This document shows, one piece after another, positions 50,060-58,558 of a stretch of 64,000 nt of DNA. This DNA comes from Thermosinus carboxydivorans Nor1 (GTDB taxonomy: Bacteria > Bacillota > Negativicutes > Sporomusales > Thermosinaceae): contig NZ_AAWL01000008.1 in the NCBI RefSeq assembly GCF_000169155.1, positions 1 through 64,000 on the forward strand. The letters are read 5' to 3'. The notes under the pieces were generated by a model. It had not been told where the DNA came from, did not search any database, and saw nothing but the letters and a program-made list of their open reading frames with translations. The number at the start of each line of letters is the position of its first letter. The stretch's first letter is position 1. The translations under genes and the position numbers were made by a program.

Positions 50060-50060
50060 T
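50031..50060 (+). promoter_or_regulatory. Promoter for ilvE inside the end of argH
   Basis: TTGACT (50031-50036), 18 bases, TATAAT (50055-50060), placed 42 bases before the ilvE start. It would allow the aminotransferase to be made without the arg genes. Confidence 0.55.
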
Positions 50061-50101
50061 TATGGTAATGGATTCCAACTAACAGTGAGGAGGCTGTCAC
50101 C

Positions 50102-51175
50102 ATGAGCAACATTGCCGTACACCGGGTTGACAAGCCTGGCGTGTTGCCGGACGAATCAAAACTTGGCTTTGGGAAAATTTTTGCTGATCATATGTTCGTT
50201 ATGGACTATGAGACAGGCAAAGGCTGGCATAATCCGCGCATTGAGCCTTATGCCCAGTTTCCGCTTTATCCCGCGGCGATGGTTTACCACTATGGCCAGG
50301 CCATTTTCGAGGGAATGAAGGCTTTCCGGACGGTGGATAACCGCATCGTTGTTTTCCGCCCCAAAGACTATCTTAATCGCTTTAACCGTTCCGCCGAAAT
50401 TCTTTGCATTCCCAAAATTGATGTCGATTTAGTACATGAAGGCCTTAACAAGCTCATCGAAATTGACAAGCATTGGGTACCGGGCAGTCTGGGCACCGCG
50501 CTGTACATTCGCCCCTTTATCATTGCCACTGACGCTTATGTAGGCGTTAAATCGTCTGACACCTACAAATTATTCATTATTACCTCGCCGGTCGGCGCCT
50601 ATTATGCCGCCGGGTTTAACCCGGTCAAGATCAAGGTCGAGGACAAATATGTCCGCGCCGTTCCCGGCGGCATCGGCGAAGCCAAGACCCCCGGCAACTA
50701 CGCCGCCTCCCTCCGCGCCGGCGTCGAAGCCAAGAAGGAAGGCTTCGACCAGGTATTGTGGCTGGACGGCATCGAGCGCCGCTATATCGAAGAAGTGGGC
50801 ACCATGAACATATTCTTTAAGATCCGGGGCGAGCTTATTACGCCGGCGCTTAATGGCAGCATTCTCGCCGGCATTACCCGCAGAACGGTGCTTGAAATCG
50901 CGAAAGAACTGGGTATTCCGGCTGTTGAGCGCCGTATTTCCATTGATGAAGTCTTTGCGGCCCATGCCAAAGGCGAACTGGAAGAAGTATTCGGTTCCGG
51001 CACCGCCGCGGTCATTTCGCCGGTCGGCCAGCTTACCTGGAAAGGGCAGACCATCGTCGTTAACGACAATAAGACCGGTGAAATTTCGCAAAAATTGTTT
51101 GAATATGTTACCGGCCTGCAGTACGGCAAAATTGCTGACAAGCATGGCTGGGTGGCGGAAGTCACCAAACTGTAA
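50102..51175 (+). CDS. ilvE: Branched-chain amino-acid aminotransferase
   Basis: IlvE is a fold-IV PLP aminotransferase for leucine, isoleucine and valine. The 357 residues include ALYHYGQAIFEGMKAF-like sequence (here VYHYGQAIFEGMKAF), the PLP lysine before GNYAASL (GEAKTPGNYAAS), and EEVGTMNIFF. The length places it in the larger, eukaryote-like group II of bacterial BCATs. The ATG follows GTGAGGAGG. A terminator follows. Confidence 0.94.
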   Translation: MSNIAVHRVDKPGVLPDESKLGFGKIFADHMFVMDYETGKGWHNPRIEPYAQFPLYPAAMVYHYGQAIFEGMKAFRTVDNRIVVFRPKDYLNRFNRSAEILCIPKIDVDLVHEGLNKLIEIDKHWVPGSLGTALYIRPFIIATDAYVGVKSSDTYKLFIITSPVGAYYAAGFNPVKIKVEDKYVRAVPGGIGEAKTPGNYAASLRAGVEAKKEGFDQVLWLDGIERRYIEEVGTMNIFFKIRGELITPALNGSILAGITRRTVLEIAKELGIPAVERRISIDEVFAAHAKGELEEVFGSGTAAVISPVGQLTWKGQTIVVNDNKTGEISQKLFEYVTGLQYGKIADKHGWVAEVTKL

Positions 51176-51210
51176 CCGGCTAGTTTTTCCCATCGTTATT
51201 ACGATCCACG

Positions 51211-51240
51211 AAAATCCTCCCGTTTGGCGGGAGGATTTTT
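51211..51240 (+). terminator. Rho-independent terminator after ilvE
   Basis: AAATCCTCCCG pairs with CGGGAGGATTT around TTTGG, ending in TTTTT. Confidence 0.9.
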
Positions 51241-51364
51241 CAGTATCCGTTATTGATGGGCAAATCTTTTAATTTTTTTTATACCTGGTCGTAATTTATA
51301 AAAGGTTTTACCGAATGTGGGGTAGAATAAAACGTAAAGGACTTTTAGGTGAGGTAATTTTTTC

Positions 51365-52189
51365 ATGTTGCTGCAGATCAGGGGCATTCTTTCCACGATT
51401 ACCCTGCTGGACATCGTGGACATTTTGATTGTCGCATTTGTGCTCTATAAACTGTATTTTATGATTAAAGACACGCGGGCAGTAGCGCTGCTTAAGGGTC
51501 TGGTTGTACTGCTGTTTGCCACGCTGGTTAGCAAGTGGCTGGGGCTCAATGTCATTAACTGGCTGCTGCAGAAGACCTTTTCGGTCTTGCTTGTTGCGCT
51601 GCCCATCGTCTTTCAGCCTGAGCTCAGGCGGGCCCTAGAGCAGCTTGGTCGGGGCGGTTTTTTGCGTAAACGCGCCTTTCTTAACGAGGAAGAAACCGAG
51701 CGGTTCCTGGAGGAATTGGCTAAGGCCGTTAAGGTGCTGGCCAAAAACAAAATTGGCGCCCTCCTTGTTATTGAACGGGAAATCGGCCTTAATGACTATA
51801 TCGAGACAGGCCTGAAAGTAGATGGCCTGGTATCAAGCGAATTTATTATCAATATTTTTATCCCGAATACGCCCTTACACGACGGCGCGGTCATCATTCG
51901 CGGCAACCGCATAATGGCCGCCGGCTGTTTATTGCCGCTGACGGAGGATTTGTCCCTCAGCAAGGAACTGGGTACCCGTCACCGCGCCGCCATCGGTATC
52001 ACCGAGCAGACCGACGCCGTCGTCGTCGTGGTGAGCGAAGAAACGGGAACCGTTTCGCTGGCCCGCGGCGGGCATCTTATCCGCTATCTGGATACGGAAA
52101 CGCTCAAAGAAAAACTAAAACCCCTCTTCGCCACCAAAAGTTCGGCGCTAACCGATTTTCTGAACTGGAGGTGGCCTTATGGCCGGTGA
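51365..52189 (+). CDS. cdaA: Diadenylate cyclase CdaA (DacA)
   Basis: CdaA makes cyclic di-AMP from two ATP at the membrane. The 274-residue protein has three N-terminal membrane helices (about 15-80) and a DAC domain with PLHDGAVIIRGNR (DGA motif) and LGTRHRAAIG (RHR motif). The ATG is preceded by TGAGGT. The next gene, cdaR, overlaps by eleven bases and encodes its usual regulator; glmM further down completes the conserved triad. Confidence 0.96.
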   Translation: MLLQIRGILSTITLLDIVDILIVAFVLYKLYFMIKDTRAVALLKGLVVLLFATLVSKWLGLNVINWLLQKTFSVLLVALPIVFQPELRRALEQLGRGGFLRKRAFLNEEETERFLEELAKAVKVLAKNKIGALLVIEREIGLNDYIETGLKVDGLVSSEFIINIFIPNTPLHDGAVIIRGNRIMAAGCLLPLTEDLSLSKELGTRHRAAIGITEQTDAVVVVVSEETGTVSLARGGHLIRYLDTETLKEKLKPLFATKSSALTDFLNWRWPYGR

Positions 52190-53099
52190 GCAGGGACGGA
52201 ATCTTACGGCAAAAATTTTAGCCGTTATCTTGGCCATCATCTTATGGTTATATGTAATGAACGAACAGAATCCGCCAGTTGAGGCCACGTTCACTGTGCC
52301 GCTGGAAGTGCGCAATGTGATGAGCGGTTTGGTTGTGGAAGATGCGCCTGACACGGTGCGGGTCAAGGTGCGCGGACCGCGCAGCATCATAGCCGGGGTA
52401 ATGACCAAGGACCTTAAGTCGTATATTGATTTGCGAGGGCTCGGGGAAGGGCAGCATAATGTCCGGGTAGCGGCGGCCATTCCCAGCAGCCTTAATTTAG
52501 TGGAAGTCTCGCCGGATAAAGTTACCGTGCGCCTTGACACGTCCATTAGCCGACAGGTGCCGGTGGAAGTAAGGCTGACCGGCTCGGCGGCGGCCGGCGT
52601 AGCCGTCGGCAAAGTGACGGCGCGGCCGGAGCAGATTACGATTGAAGGGCCGAAAAGCGCCGTTAATGCCGTGGAAAGGGTGGTTGCCATTGTGGACCTT
52701 AGCGGCAGGCAGGCCGACTTCACCGTCGATGTGCCGCTCAAGCTCCTTAACCAAAGCGGTAAAGAAGTACAGGGTTTGACTGTTTATTCCGATAAGGCGA
52801 CGGTTACTGCTACCCTGGTCAAGGGTCCGAGCAAAAAGACCGTTGACGTCAAACCAATCATCTACGGTGAACTGGCCAGCGGCGTGCAACTGGCGCGGAT
52901 TACGACTGAACCGGCCAAAGTGGAAATAACGGGTGACAGCCGGGAAATTGAAAAGATTGATTTTATCTATACCGAACCGGTTAATCTGGCCGGCATCAAC
53001 CGGGAGACAACACGGGAAGCTAAACTGCAGCTGAAAGAAGGTATTGTTGCATCGCAAGATGCCGTTACCGTGCATATTATAGTAGGAACTAAACAATAG
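52179..53099 (+). CDS. cdaR: CdaA regulatory protein CdaR (YbbR repeats)
   Basis: CdaR modulates CdaA from outside the membrane. The 306 residues start with one membrane span (LTAKILAVILAIILWLYVM) and then several YbbR repeats of about 75-80 residues. The recurring patterns are VRVKVRGPRSII, VEVRLTGSAAAG and ITIEGPKSAV. Start ATG lies in the end of cdaA with GGAGGTGG upstream. Confidence 0.93.
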   Translation: MAGEQGRNLTAKILAVILAIILWLYVMNEQNPPVEATFTVPLEVRNVMSGLVVEDAPDTVRVKVRGPRSIIAGVMTKDLKSYIDLRGLGEGQHNVRVAAAIPSSLNLVEVSPDKVTVRLDTSISRQVPVEVRLTGSAAAGVAVGKVTARPEQITIEGPKSAVNAVERVVAIVDLSGRQADFTVDVPLKLLNQSGKEVQGLTVYSDKATVTATLVKGPSKKTVDVKPIIYGELASGVQLARITTEPAKVEITGDSREIEKIDFIYTEPVNLAGINRETTREAKLQLKEGIVASQDAVTVHIIVGTKQ

Positions 53100-53108
53100 A
53101 AGGAGAAA

Positions 53109-54707
53109 ATGACGTTGCTACGCATAACCAACCTTCGTGTTGCGCTAAATGATGACAGGCCGCTGGCCCGGATTGTGGCGCAGCGGCTCAAGCTGCCAGC
53201 TGAGCATATTGAAGAGGTGGTCATTTTTCGGCGGGCGCTTGATGCCCGCCGAAAAAATAATATTAATTTTGTGTATACCTTGGATGTACGGGTCGGTATC
53301 CCCGAGGGCCAGGTGTTGGCCCGGTTGGGCGGCGACCGTGACGTGGCCAGCGTGGCTCAAAGTGTACCCGAACCGGTCATTCCTGGCCCACATAAACTGG
53401 ACAGTCCGCCCATCGTGGTGGGCGCCGGGCCGGCCGGGCTGTTCGCTGCCTTGACCCTGGCCGAGCACGGGTACCGGCCGCTGCTTCTCGAGCGGGGGCG
53501 TGACGTGGTGCGCCGCACGGCCGATGTGGCCCGTTTTTGGGAAACAGGTGAGTTTGATCCGGTGTCGAACGTTCAGTTTGGCGAAGGCGGGGCCGGCACT
53601 TTTTCCGACGGCAAACTGACGACACGGGTGACCGACCCGCGGATGCGCCAGGTGCTGGATGCCCTTGTTGCCGCTGGCGCGCCGCCGGAAATCCGCTATC
53701 TACATAAACCGCATGTGGGTACCGACCGGCTGCGGGAAGTGGTGAGGAACCTACGTCAGCGGATTATTGAGCTTGGCGGCCAGGTGCAATTTGAGACACC
53801 GGTAATTGACATCACGGTAAAGCAAGGTCGCCTGACCGGGCTGACGGTGGGCGATGGCCGCCACTTTTCCTGCAATGTGGCGCTGTTTGCCATCGGCCAC
53901 AGCGCCCGGGATACCTACGAAATGTTATATCGCCGCGGGGTGGCGATGGAAGCCAAACCGTTTGCCATCGGCGTACGCATCGAACATCCTCAGCCGCTTA
54001 TTGACCGGGCCCAATATGGTCCCATGGCCGGCCATCCTAAGTTGGGGGCGGCTGATTACGCCCTGGTTTACCACGATAAAAAGTGCGGACGCACCGCTTA
54101 TTCTTTCTGCATGTGTCCGGGCGGCGTGGTTGTGGCCGCTGCCTCGGAAGCAGGCGGAGTGGTCACCAACGGCATGAGCTACTACCGGCGTGATTCGGGG
54201 GTAGCCAATAGTGCCCTGGTGGTCAATGTGAATCCTGAGGATTGTGGCAGTCATGTTTTAAGCGGCATCGAACTGCAGCGGCATTGTGAAACGTTGGCTT
54301 TTCGTGCGGGTGGCGGCGGCTACCGCGCGCCGGCGCAAACGGTTGGCAATTTTTTAACTGGCCAAAGCGCCCACTACCTGGTTGCGCCTACCTACCGGCC
54401 GGGTGTAGCGCCGGCCGACCTCCGGCAGTGTCTGCCCCGCTTTGTGACCGATACCCTGGCCAGGGCCCTATTTGATTTTGGCCGCAAGATTAAAGGGTTT
54501 GATCACCCCGGCGCCCTTATGACCGGCGTGGAGACGCGGACTTCGGCGCCGGTGCGCATCCTCCGCGGCCAAGACTTTGTCTCCGTCAACATTGGCGGGC
54601 TGTACCCCGTCGGTGAAGGCGCCGGCTATGCGGGCGGCATCATGAGCGCCGCGTTGGACGGCTTAAATGCCGCGCTGGCCGTTATCAGCCGCTACAGTCC
54701 CAATTAA
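53109..54707 (+). CDS. FAD-dependent oxidoreductase-like protein (COG2509 type)
   Basis: The 532-residue protein has an N-terminal region of about 90 residues (FRRALDARRKNNINFVYTLDV), then a dinucleotide-binding motif VVGAGPAGLFAALTLAEHG, the substrate-domain FGEGGAGTFSDGKLTTR, and a C-terminal GLYPVGEGAGYAGGIMSAALDG that closes the FAD site. This family is widespread in Firmicutes, often near cdaA/glmM, and has no settled reaction. The ATG follows AGAAGGAG. glmM starts about 30 bases later. Confidence 0.88.
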   Translation: MTLLRITNLRVALNDDRPLARIVAQRLKLPAEHIEEVVIFRRALDARRKNNINFVYTLDVRVGIPEGQVLARLGGDRDVASVAQSVPEPVIPGPHKLDSPPIVVGAGPAGLFAALTLAEHGYRPLLLERGRDVVRRTADVARFWETGEFDPVSNVQFGEGGAGTFSDGKLTTRVTDPRMRQVLDALVAAGAPPEIRYLHKPHVGTDRLREVVRNLRQRIIELGGQVQFETPVIDITVKQGRLTGLTVGDGRHFSCNVALFAIGHSARDTYEMLYRRGVAMEAKPFAIGVRIEHPQPLIDRAQYGPMAGHPKLGAADYALVYHDKKCGRTAYSFCMCPGGVVVAAASEAGGVVTNGMSYYRRDSGVANSALVVNVNPEDCGSHVLSGIELQRHCETLAFRAGGGGYRAPAQTVGNFLTGQSAHYLVAPTYRPGVAPADLRQCLPRFVTDTLARALFDFGRKIKGFDHPGALMTGVETRTSAPVRILRGQDFVSVNIGGLYPVGEGAGYAGGIMSAALDGLNAALAVISRYSPN

Positions 54708-54739
54708 GTTTCGCTAGGATGAAGGGAGCAAGAGTATAC

Positions 54740-56080
54740 ATGGCAAGACTATTTGGCACCGATGGCGTGCGCGGCGTCGCCAACACGCAGCTTACGCCGG
54801 AACTGGCCTTCCGCCTGGGGCGGGCGGCTACTTTTCTGTTTGGCGAAGAACATGAACGTCCTACTGTTTTAATTGGGCGCGATACCCGCATTTCGGGGCA
54901 TATGCTGGAAGCCGCCCTGGCAGCCGGGATCTGCTCGGCCGGCGGCGAAGCCGTGCTGCTTGGCGTAGTTCCTACGCCGGCGGTCGCTTATCTTACTCGG
55001 AAATTAAACGCCCAAGCCGGCGTTGTTATTTCGGCTTCCCATAATCCCTATCCGGATAACGGCATTAAATTTTTCGCCGGAACTGGTTACAAACTGCCTG
55101 ATGCCGTAGAAGACCGGCTGGAAGAGCTGGTGCTGACCCATGAAGACAACCTGCCGCGCCCGACGGGGGACAAGGTAGGAATGATTACGTACCGTCATGA
55201 CCTTATCCAAGCATATGTTGACTATGTCGCTAGTACCGTTGATACCGATTTTTGCGGGCTGAAGATTGTGCTTGACTGTGCCAACGGGGCGGCCTACGAG
55301 ACGGCTCCCATGGTGCTCAGACGGCTGGGGGCGGACGTTATCGTCTTAAACGCCACACCGAACGGCATAAACATCAATGATCATTGCGGCTCAACCCACA
55401 TCGGGGGCCTGCAGCAGGCGGTAACCGCCCACGGTGCTCAACTGGGCATCGCCCATGACGGTGACGCCGACCGCTGCCTGGCCGTAGACGAGAACGGCGA
55501 AGTAGTGGACGGCGACCAAATCATGGTCATCTGTGCCCTTGACCTCCTGCGGCGGGGGAAGCTGGCAGATAACACGCTGGTGGCGACGGTCATGAGCAAC
55601 CTGGGACTGCACCAGGCCATTAAACAAGCCGGCGGCAAGGTGCTTGTCACCCCGGTCGGCGACCGCTATGTCCTCGAGGCCATGCGGGAAAAAGGGCTGG
55701 TCCTTGGCGGTGAACAGTCGGGCCACATTATCTTCAGTGACTACAACACTACCGGTGACGGCATCCTGACTGCCCTGCAGCTCATTGCCAACGTCCAAAA
55801 GACAGGCAAGAAGTTGTCTGAACTGGCAAAGGTGATGACCCGGTTTCCGCAACTTTTAGTCAACGTCCGGGTCAAGTCCAAGGAAGGTTGGCAGCAAAAC
55901 GAGCGCATTGCCGCGGCCATTCGCGAAGGCGAGGCGGCCTTGGGCGAGACTGGACGCATCCTGGTTCGGCCTTCCGGCACCGAACCGCTCATCCGGGTAA
56001 TGGCCGAAGGACCGGTTGCCGCCGAGCTGGAGCGCATTGTGAGCGCCATTGCCGACGTCATTCGCCGGGAACTGAGTTAG
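54740..56080 (+). CDS. glmM: Phosphoglucosamine mutase
   Basis: GlmM turns glucosamine-6-phosphate into the 1-phosphate for UDP-GlcNAc synthesis. In other Firmicutes it also binds CdaA and lowers its activity. The 446 residues begin MARLFGTDGVRGVAN, with the active-site phosphoserine in VISASHNPYPDNGIKFF, metal-binding HDGDADRC and the C-terminal RPSGTEPLIRVM. ATG 54740 gives the normal N-terminus; the upstream ATG at 54719 lacks a site. Confidence 0.97.
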   Translation: MARLFGTDGVRGVANTQLTPELAFRLGRAATFLFGEEHERPTVLIGRDTRISGHMLEAALAAGICSAGGEAVLLGVVPTPAVAYLTRKLNAQAGVVISASHNPYPDNGIKFFAGTGYKLPDAVEDRLEELVLTHEDNLPRPTGDKVGMITYRHDLIQAYVDYVASTVDTDFCGLKIVLDCANGAAYETAPMVLRRLGADVIVLNATPNGININDHCGSTHIGGLQQAVTAHGAQLGIAHDGDADRCLAVDENGEVVDGDQIMVICALDLLRRGKLADNTLVATVMSNLGLHQAIKQAGGKVLVTPVGDRYVLEAMREKGLVLGGEQSGHIIFSDYNTTGDGILTALQLIANVQKTGKKLSELAKVMTRFPQLLVNVRVKSKEGWQQNERIAAAIREGEAALGETGRILVRPSGTEPLIRVMAEGPVAAELERIVSAIADVIRRELS

Positions 56081-56112
56081 TTGACCAAATGCTATGGTTA
56101 TAGTAGTATATG

Positions 56113-56136
56113 AGAGGAGCACTACGGTGCTCCTCT
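56113..56136. terminator. Strong hairpin after glmM
   Basis: AGAGGAGCAC (56113-56122) and GTGCTCCTCT (56127-56136) form a perfect ten-base stem with a TACG loop. No T-tract follows, so it may be an RNA-stabilising or partial terminator hairpin. Confidence 0.55.
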
Positions 56137-56173
56137 GCATATATAGTAAAGTAATGAGTATTGGAGGTGAGAA

Positions 56174-56188
56174 ATGGATAGACGGTGA
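56174..56188 (+). other. Possible four-residue mini-ORF (MDRR) in the glmS leader
   Basis: ATG GAT AGA CGG TGA is preceded by GGAGGTGA at a normal spacing. It ends 27 bases before the ribozyme cleavage site. It may be a chance occurrence, or it may place ribosomes next to the ribozyme. Confidence 0.3.
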
Positions 56189-56204
56189 AATTTCGTCAAA
56201 CACT

Positions 56205-56347
56205 AGACGATAAAAGCGCTGGCGCTTGCGGCTGGTGGCCGCAAGCAGACGAGGAAGAGGTTTATCGAGCAGTCAGCGGATGCCTCTCGGCTCACTGCGG
56301 TCGTAAGCCGGCCGACAAAACTGCGAGGCGACTTGCAGGACAAAACG
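56205..56347 (+). ncRNA. glmS ribozyme-riboswitch
   Basis: The segment contains the conserved core of the glucosamine-6-phosphate-activated ribozyme: AAAAGCGCTGGCGC at the 5' end (cleavage expected between A56215 and G56216), GACGAGGAAGAGGTTTATCGA, CGGCGGATGCCTC-like sequence (here CAGCGGATGCCTCTCGG), CGTAAGCCGG and CGACAAAAC. The P4-like stem CTGCGAGGCGACTTGCAGG follows. Binding of GlcN6P would trigger self-cleavage and mRNA decay, limiting GlmS. Confidence 0.93.
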
Positions 56348-56398
56348 GCGGCGGCAGCAATTTACCGACCCTATTTTGAATTTTGGGAGGAACACTGC

Positions 56399-58228
56399 AT
56401 GTGTGGCATTGTAGGCTATGTAGGTCCGAAACAGGCCGCTCCCTTTTTGCTTGAAGGCCTGACGAAACTGGAGTACCGCGGCTACGATTCGGCGGGCATC
56501 GCGGTCTTTGACGGCAATAAAATCAATGTGGAAAAGAGTGTGGGCCGCCTAAGTATTTTGCAAAAAAAGGTAGAAAACCACATGCCGGTTGGGACCATCG
56601 GCATCGGCCATACGCGCTGGGCGACGCATGGTCGACCTTCGGATGTCAATTCCCACCCCCACACCGACTGCACCGGCCGGTTTGTCGTAGTGCACAACGG
56701 GATTATTGAAAACTACCTGCATATCAAAGAACGGCTTATCGCCAAAGGGCATGTTTTTACATCGGAGACCGACACCGAAGTCGTGGCTCATCTTGTCGAG
56801 GAATATTATACCGGCGATTTTGAAGCGGCCGTGAAAAAAGTACTGGCCGAGATTGATGGTTCGTACGCCCTGGTCTTCATGTGCCAGGACCATCCTGATA
56901 AACTCATCTGTACGAAACAGGACAATCCGCTGGTTATCGGACTGGGCGAAGGGGAAAACTTTATCGCCTCCGACATCCCGGCGATTATCAACCGGACCCG
57001 TAAGACCTATATCTTAAGTGACGGCGAAATGGCCATCGTCACCAAGGATTCGGTATGGGTCATGAATCGCCAGGGCGTGCCGGTGACGAAAAAGATCTTC
57101 GAGGTGAATTGGGATGCCGAAGCAGCCGAAAAAGGCGGCTACGAGCACTTCATGATCAAGGAGATCTATGAGCAGCCCAAGGCTATCCGTGAGACAATGA
57201 CCGGCCGCCTGGCGAAAGACGACAGCCGGGTTGTCTTCGACGAACTCAAATGGACCAAGGAAGACGTCGCTAATATAAAAAAGATCGTCATTACTGCTTG
57301 CGGTACGGCCTTCCATGCCGGTATTGTCGGCAAGTATTACCTGGAGCAGCTCGCCCGTATTCCGGTTGAGGTTGATATCGCCTCTGAGTTTCGCTACCGG
57401 TCGCCGCTGACAGATGAGCAAACTTTGGCGATCGTTATCAGCCAGTCAGGGGAAACGAGCGACACGCTGGCCGCCCTCAAAGAAGCCAAACGGCTGGGCG
57501 CCCGTACCCTTGCCATTACCAATGTGGTCGGCTCGTCGATTGCTCGGGAGGCCGATCAGGTAATCTATACCTGGGCTGGTCCGGAAATTGCCGTCGCTTC
57601 GACCAAAGCCTATACGACCCAGTTGATAAGCGTGCTTATGCTGGCCCTTTATTTGGCAGACCTCAAGGGAACGCTGCCGCCCGAACGCATTCAGGAGCTC
57701 ATCAAGGGTTTGCGCGCTCTGCCCGGCCAAGCCCATGAACTGCTCGAAGACGTAGAGCCGGTCAAGACCTTTGCCCAGCAGTACGGCTTCAACGAAGACG
57801 TCTTTTTCATTGGCCGCTCGCTTGACTATGCCGTTGCCCTTGAAGGCTCGCTCAAACTGAAGGAAATTTCTTATATTCATGCGGAAGCCTATGCCGCCGG
57901 TGAACTCAAACACGGCACCCTGGCCCTGATCATCGAGGGCGTGCCCGTCATCGCCCTGGCTACTCAGCATGACGTTTATGAAAAAATGCTGAGCAACATC
58001 AAAGAGGTCAAGGCGCGGGACGCCGTGGTCATCGGTATTGCCATGAAGGGCGATGAAGAAATTAAAAAATACGTTGACCATACCATTTTCATCCCGGCTA
58101 CCGATAAATACCTTGCCCCCATTCTCGCCGTCATCCCCCTGCAGCTATTAGCCTACTACGCGGCCGTTACCCGCGGCGCCGACGTGGATAAACCGCGCAA
58201 TCTGGCCAAAAGCGTGACGGTGGAGTAG
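56399..58228 (+). CDS. glmS: Glutamine-fructose-6-phosphate aminotransferase
   Basis: GlmS makes glucosamine-6-phosphate, the first committed step to peptidoglycan and other amino sugars. The 609 residues start MCGIVGYVG with the catalytic Cys after Met removal, then HTRWATHG, HNGIIEN, SETDTE and two SIS domains with SQSGETSDT, ending in the conserved PRNLAKSVTVE. ATG 56399 follows GGGAGG; an in-frame upstream frame overlaps the ribozyme and is not used. Expression is set by the ribozyme just upstream. Confidence 0.98.
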   Translation: MCGIVGYVGPKQAAPFLLEGLTKLEYRGYDSAGIAVFDGNKINVEKSVGRLSILQKKVENHMPVGTIGIGHTRWATHGRPSDVNSHPHTDCTGRFVVVHNGIIENYLHIKERLIAKGHVFTSETDTEVVAHLVEEYYTGDFEAAVKKVLAEIDGSYALVFMCQDHPDKLICTKQDNPLVIGLGEGENFIASDIPAIINRTRKTYILSDGEMAIVTKDSVWVMNRQGVPVTKKIFEVNWDAEAAEKGGYEHFMIKEIYEQPKAIRETMTGRLAKDDSRVVFDELKWTKEDVANIKKIVITACGTAFHAGIVGKYYLEQLARIPVEVDIASEFRYRSPLTDEQTLAIVISQSGETSDTLAALKEAKRLGARTLAITNVVGSSIAREADQVIYTWAGPEIAVASTKAYTTQLISVLMLALYLADLKGTLPPERIQELIKGLRALPGQAHELLEDVEPVKTFAQQYGFNEDVFFIGRSLDYAVALEGSLKLKEISYIHAEAYAAGELKHGTLALIIEGVPVIALATQHDVYEKMLSNIKEVKARDAVVIGIAMKGDEEIKKYVDHTIFIPATDKYLAPILAVIPLQLLAYYAAVTRGADVDKPRNLAKSVTVE

Positions 58229-58320
58229 AGGTAGATACTGTTGAACAATAAAAAGTTGTAACCATAAAATTTACCCTGCCTAAGGGCAAAAAACTCTGTC
58301 CAGGGGCGCTAAAAACTGTC

Positions 58321-58371
58321 AAAAAGCCGATGCAGATGCAGGGCTTTGTCCTGCTTTCTGCTCGGCTTTTT
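58321..58371. terminator. Bidirectional terminator downstream of glmS
   Basis: AAAAAGCCGA...GCAGA...TGCAGG pairs with CCTGC...TCTGC...TCGGCTTTTT in a long, slightly interrupted hairpin with A-tract before and T-tract after. Confidence 0.8.
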
Positions 58372-58480
58372 CCCTTTCATCTGCCTAGTAAAAGGCATGA
58401 AACGACTGGTTGCGTGTCCTTTAAGTTGCAGGTCGCATTGTTTGGTAAATAATTCCTGCAATTTATTGTTCAAAAAATGA

Positions 58481-58509
58481 TTGAAATGTTGGAAAGGAAG
58501 AATTATAAT
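58481..58509 (+). promoter_or_regulatory. Promoter of the iron-permease operon
   Basis: TTGAAA (58481-58486), 17 bases, TATAAT (58504-58509). The expected transcription start lies inside or just before the Fur-like box. Confidence 0.8.
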
Positions 58510-58521
58510 AGAACTGTCAAT

Positions 58522-58540
58522 GATATTGATAATCATTATC
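58522..58540. promoter_or_regulatory. Fur box
   Basis: GATATTGATAATCATTATC matches the classic 19-base Fur consensus (GATAATGATAATCATTATC) at 18 positions. It covers the probable start of transcription and would repress the operon under iron-replete conditions. Confidence 0.88.
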
Positions 58541-58558
58541 ATAAATAGGAGGTGCAAT

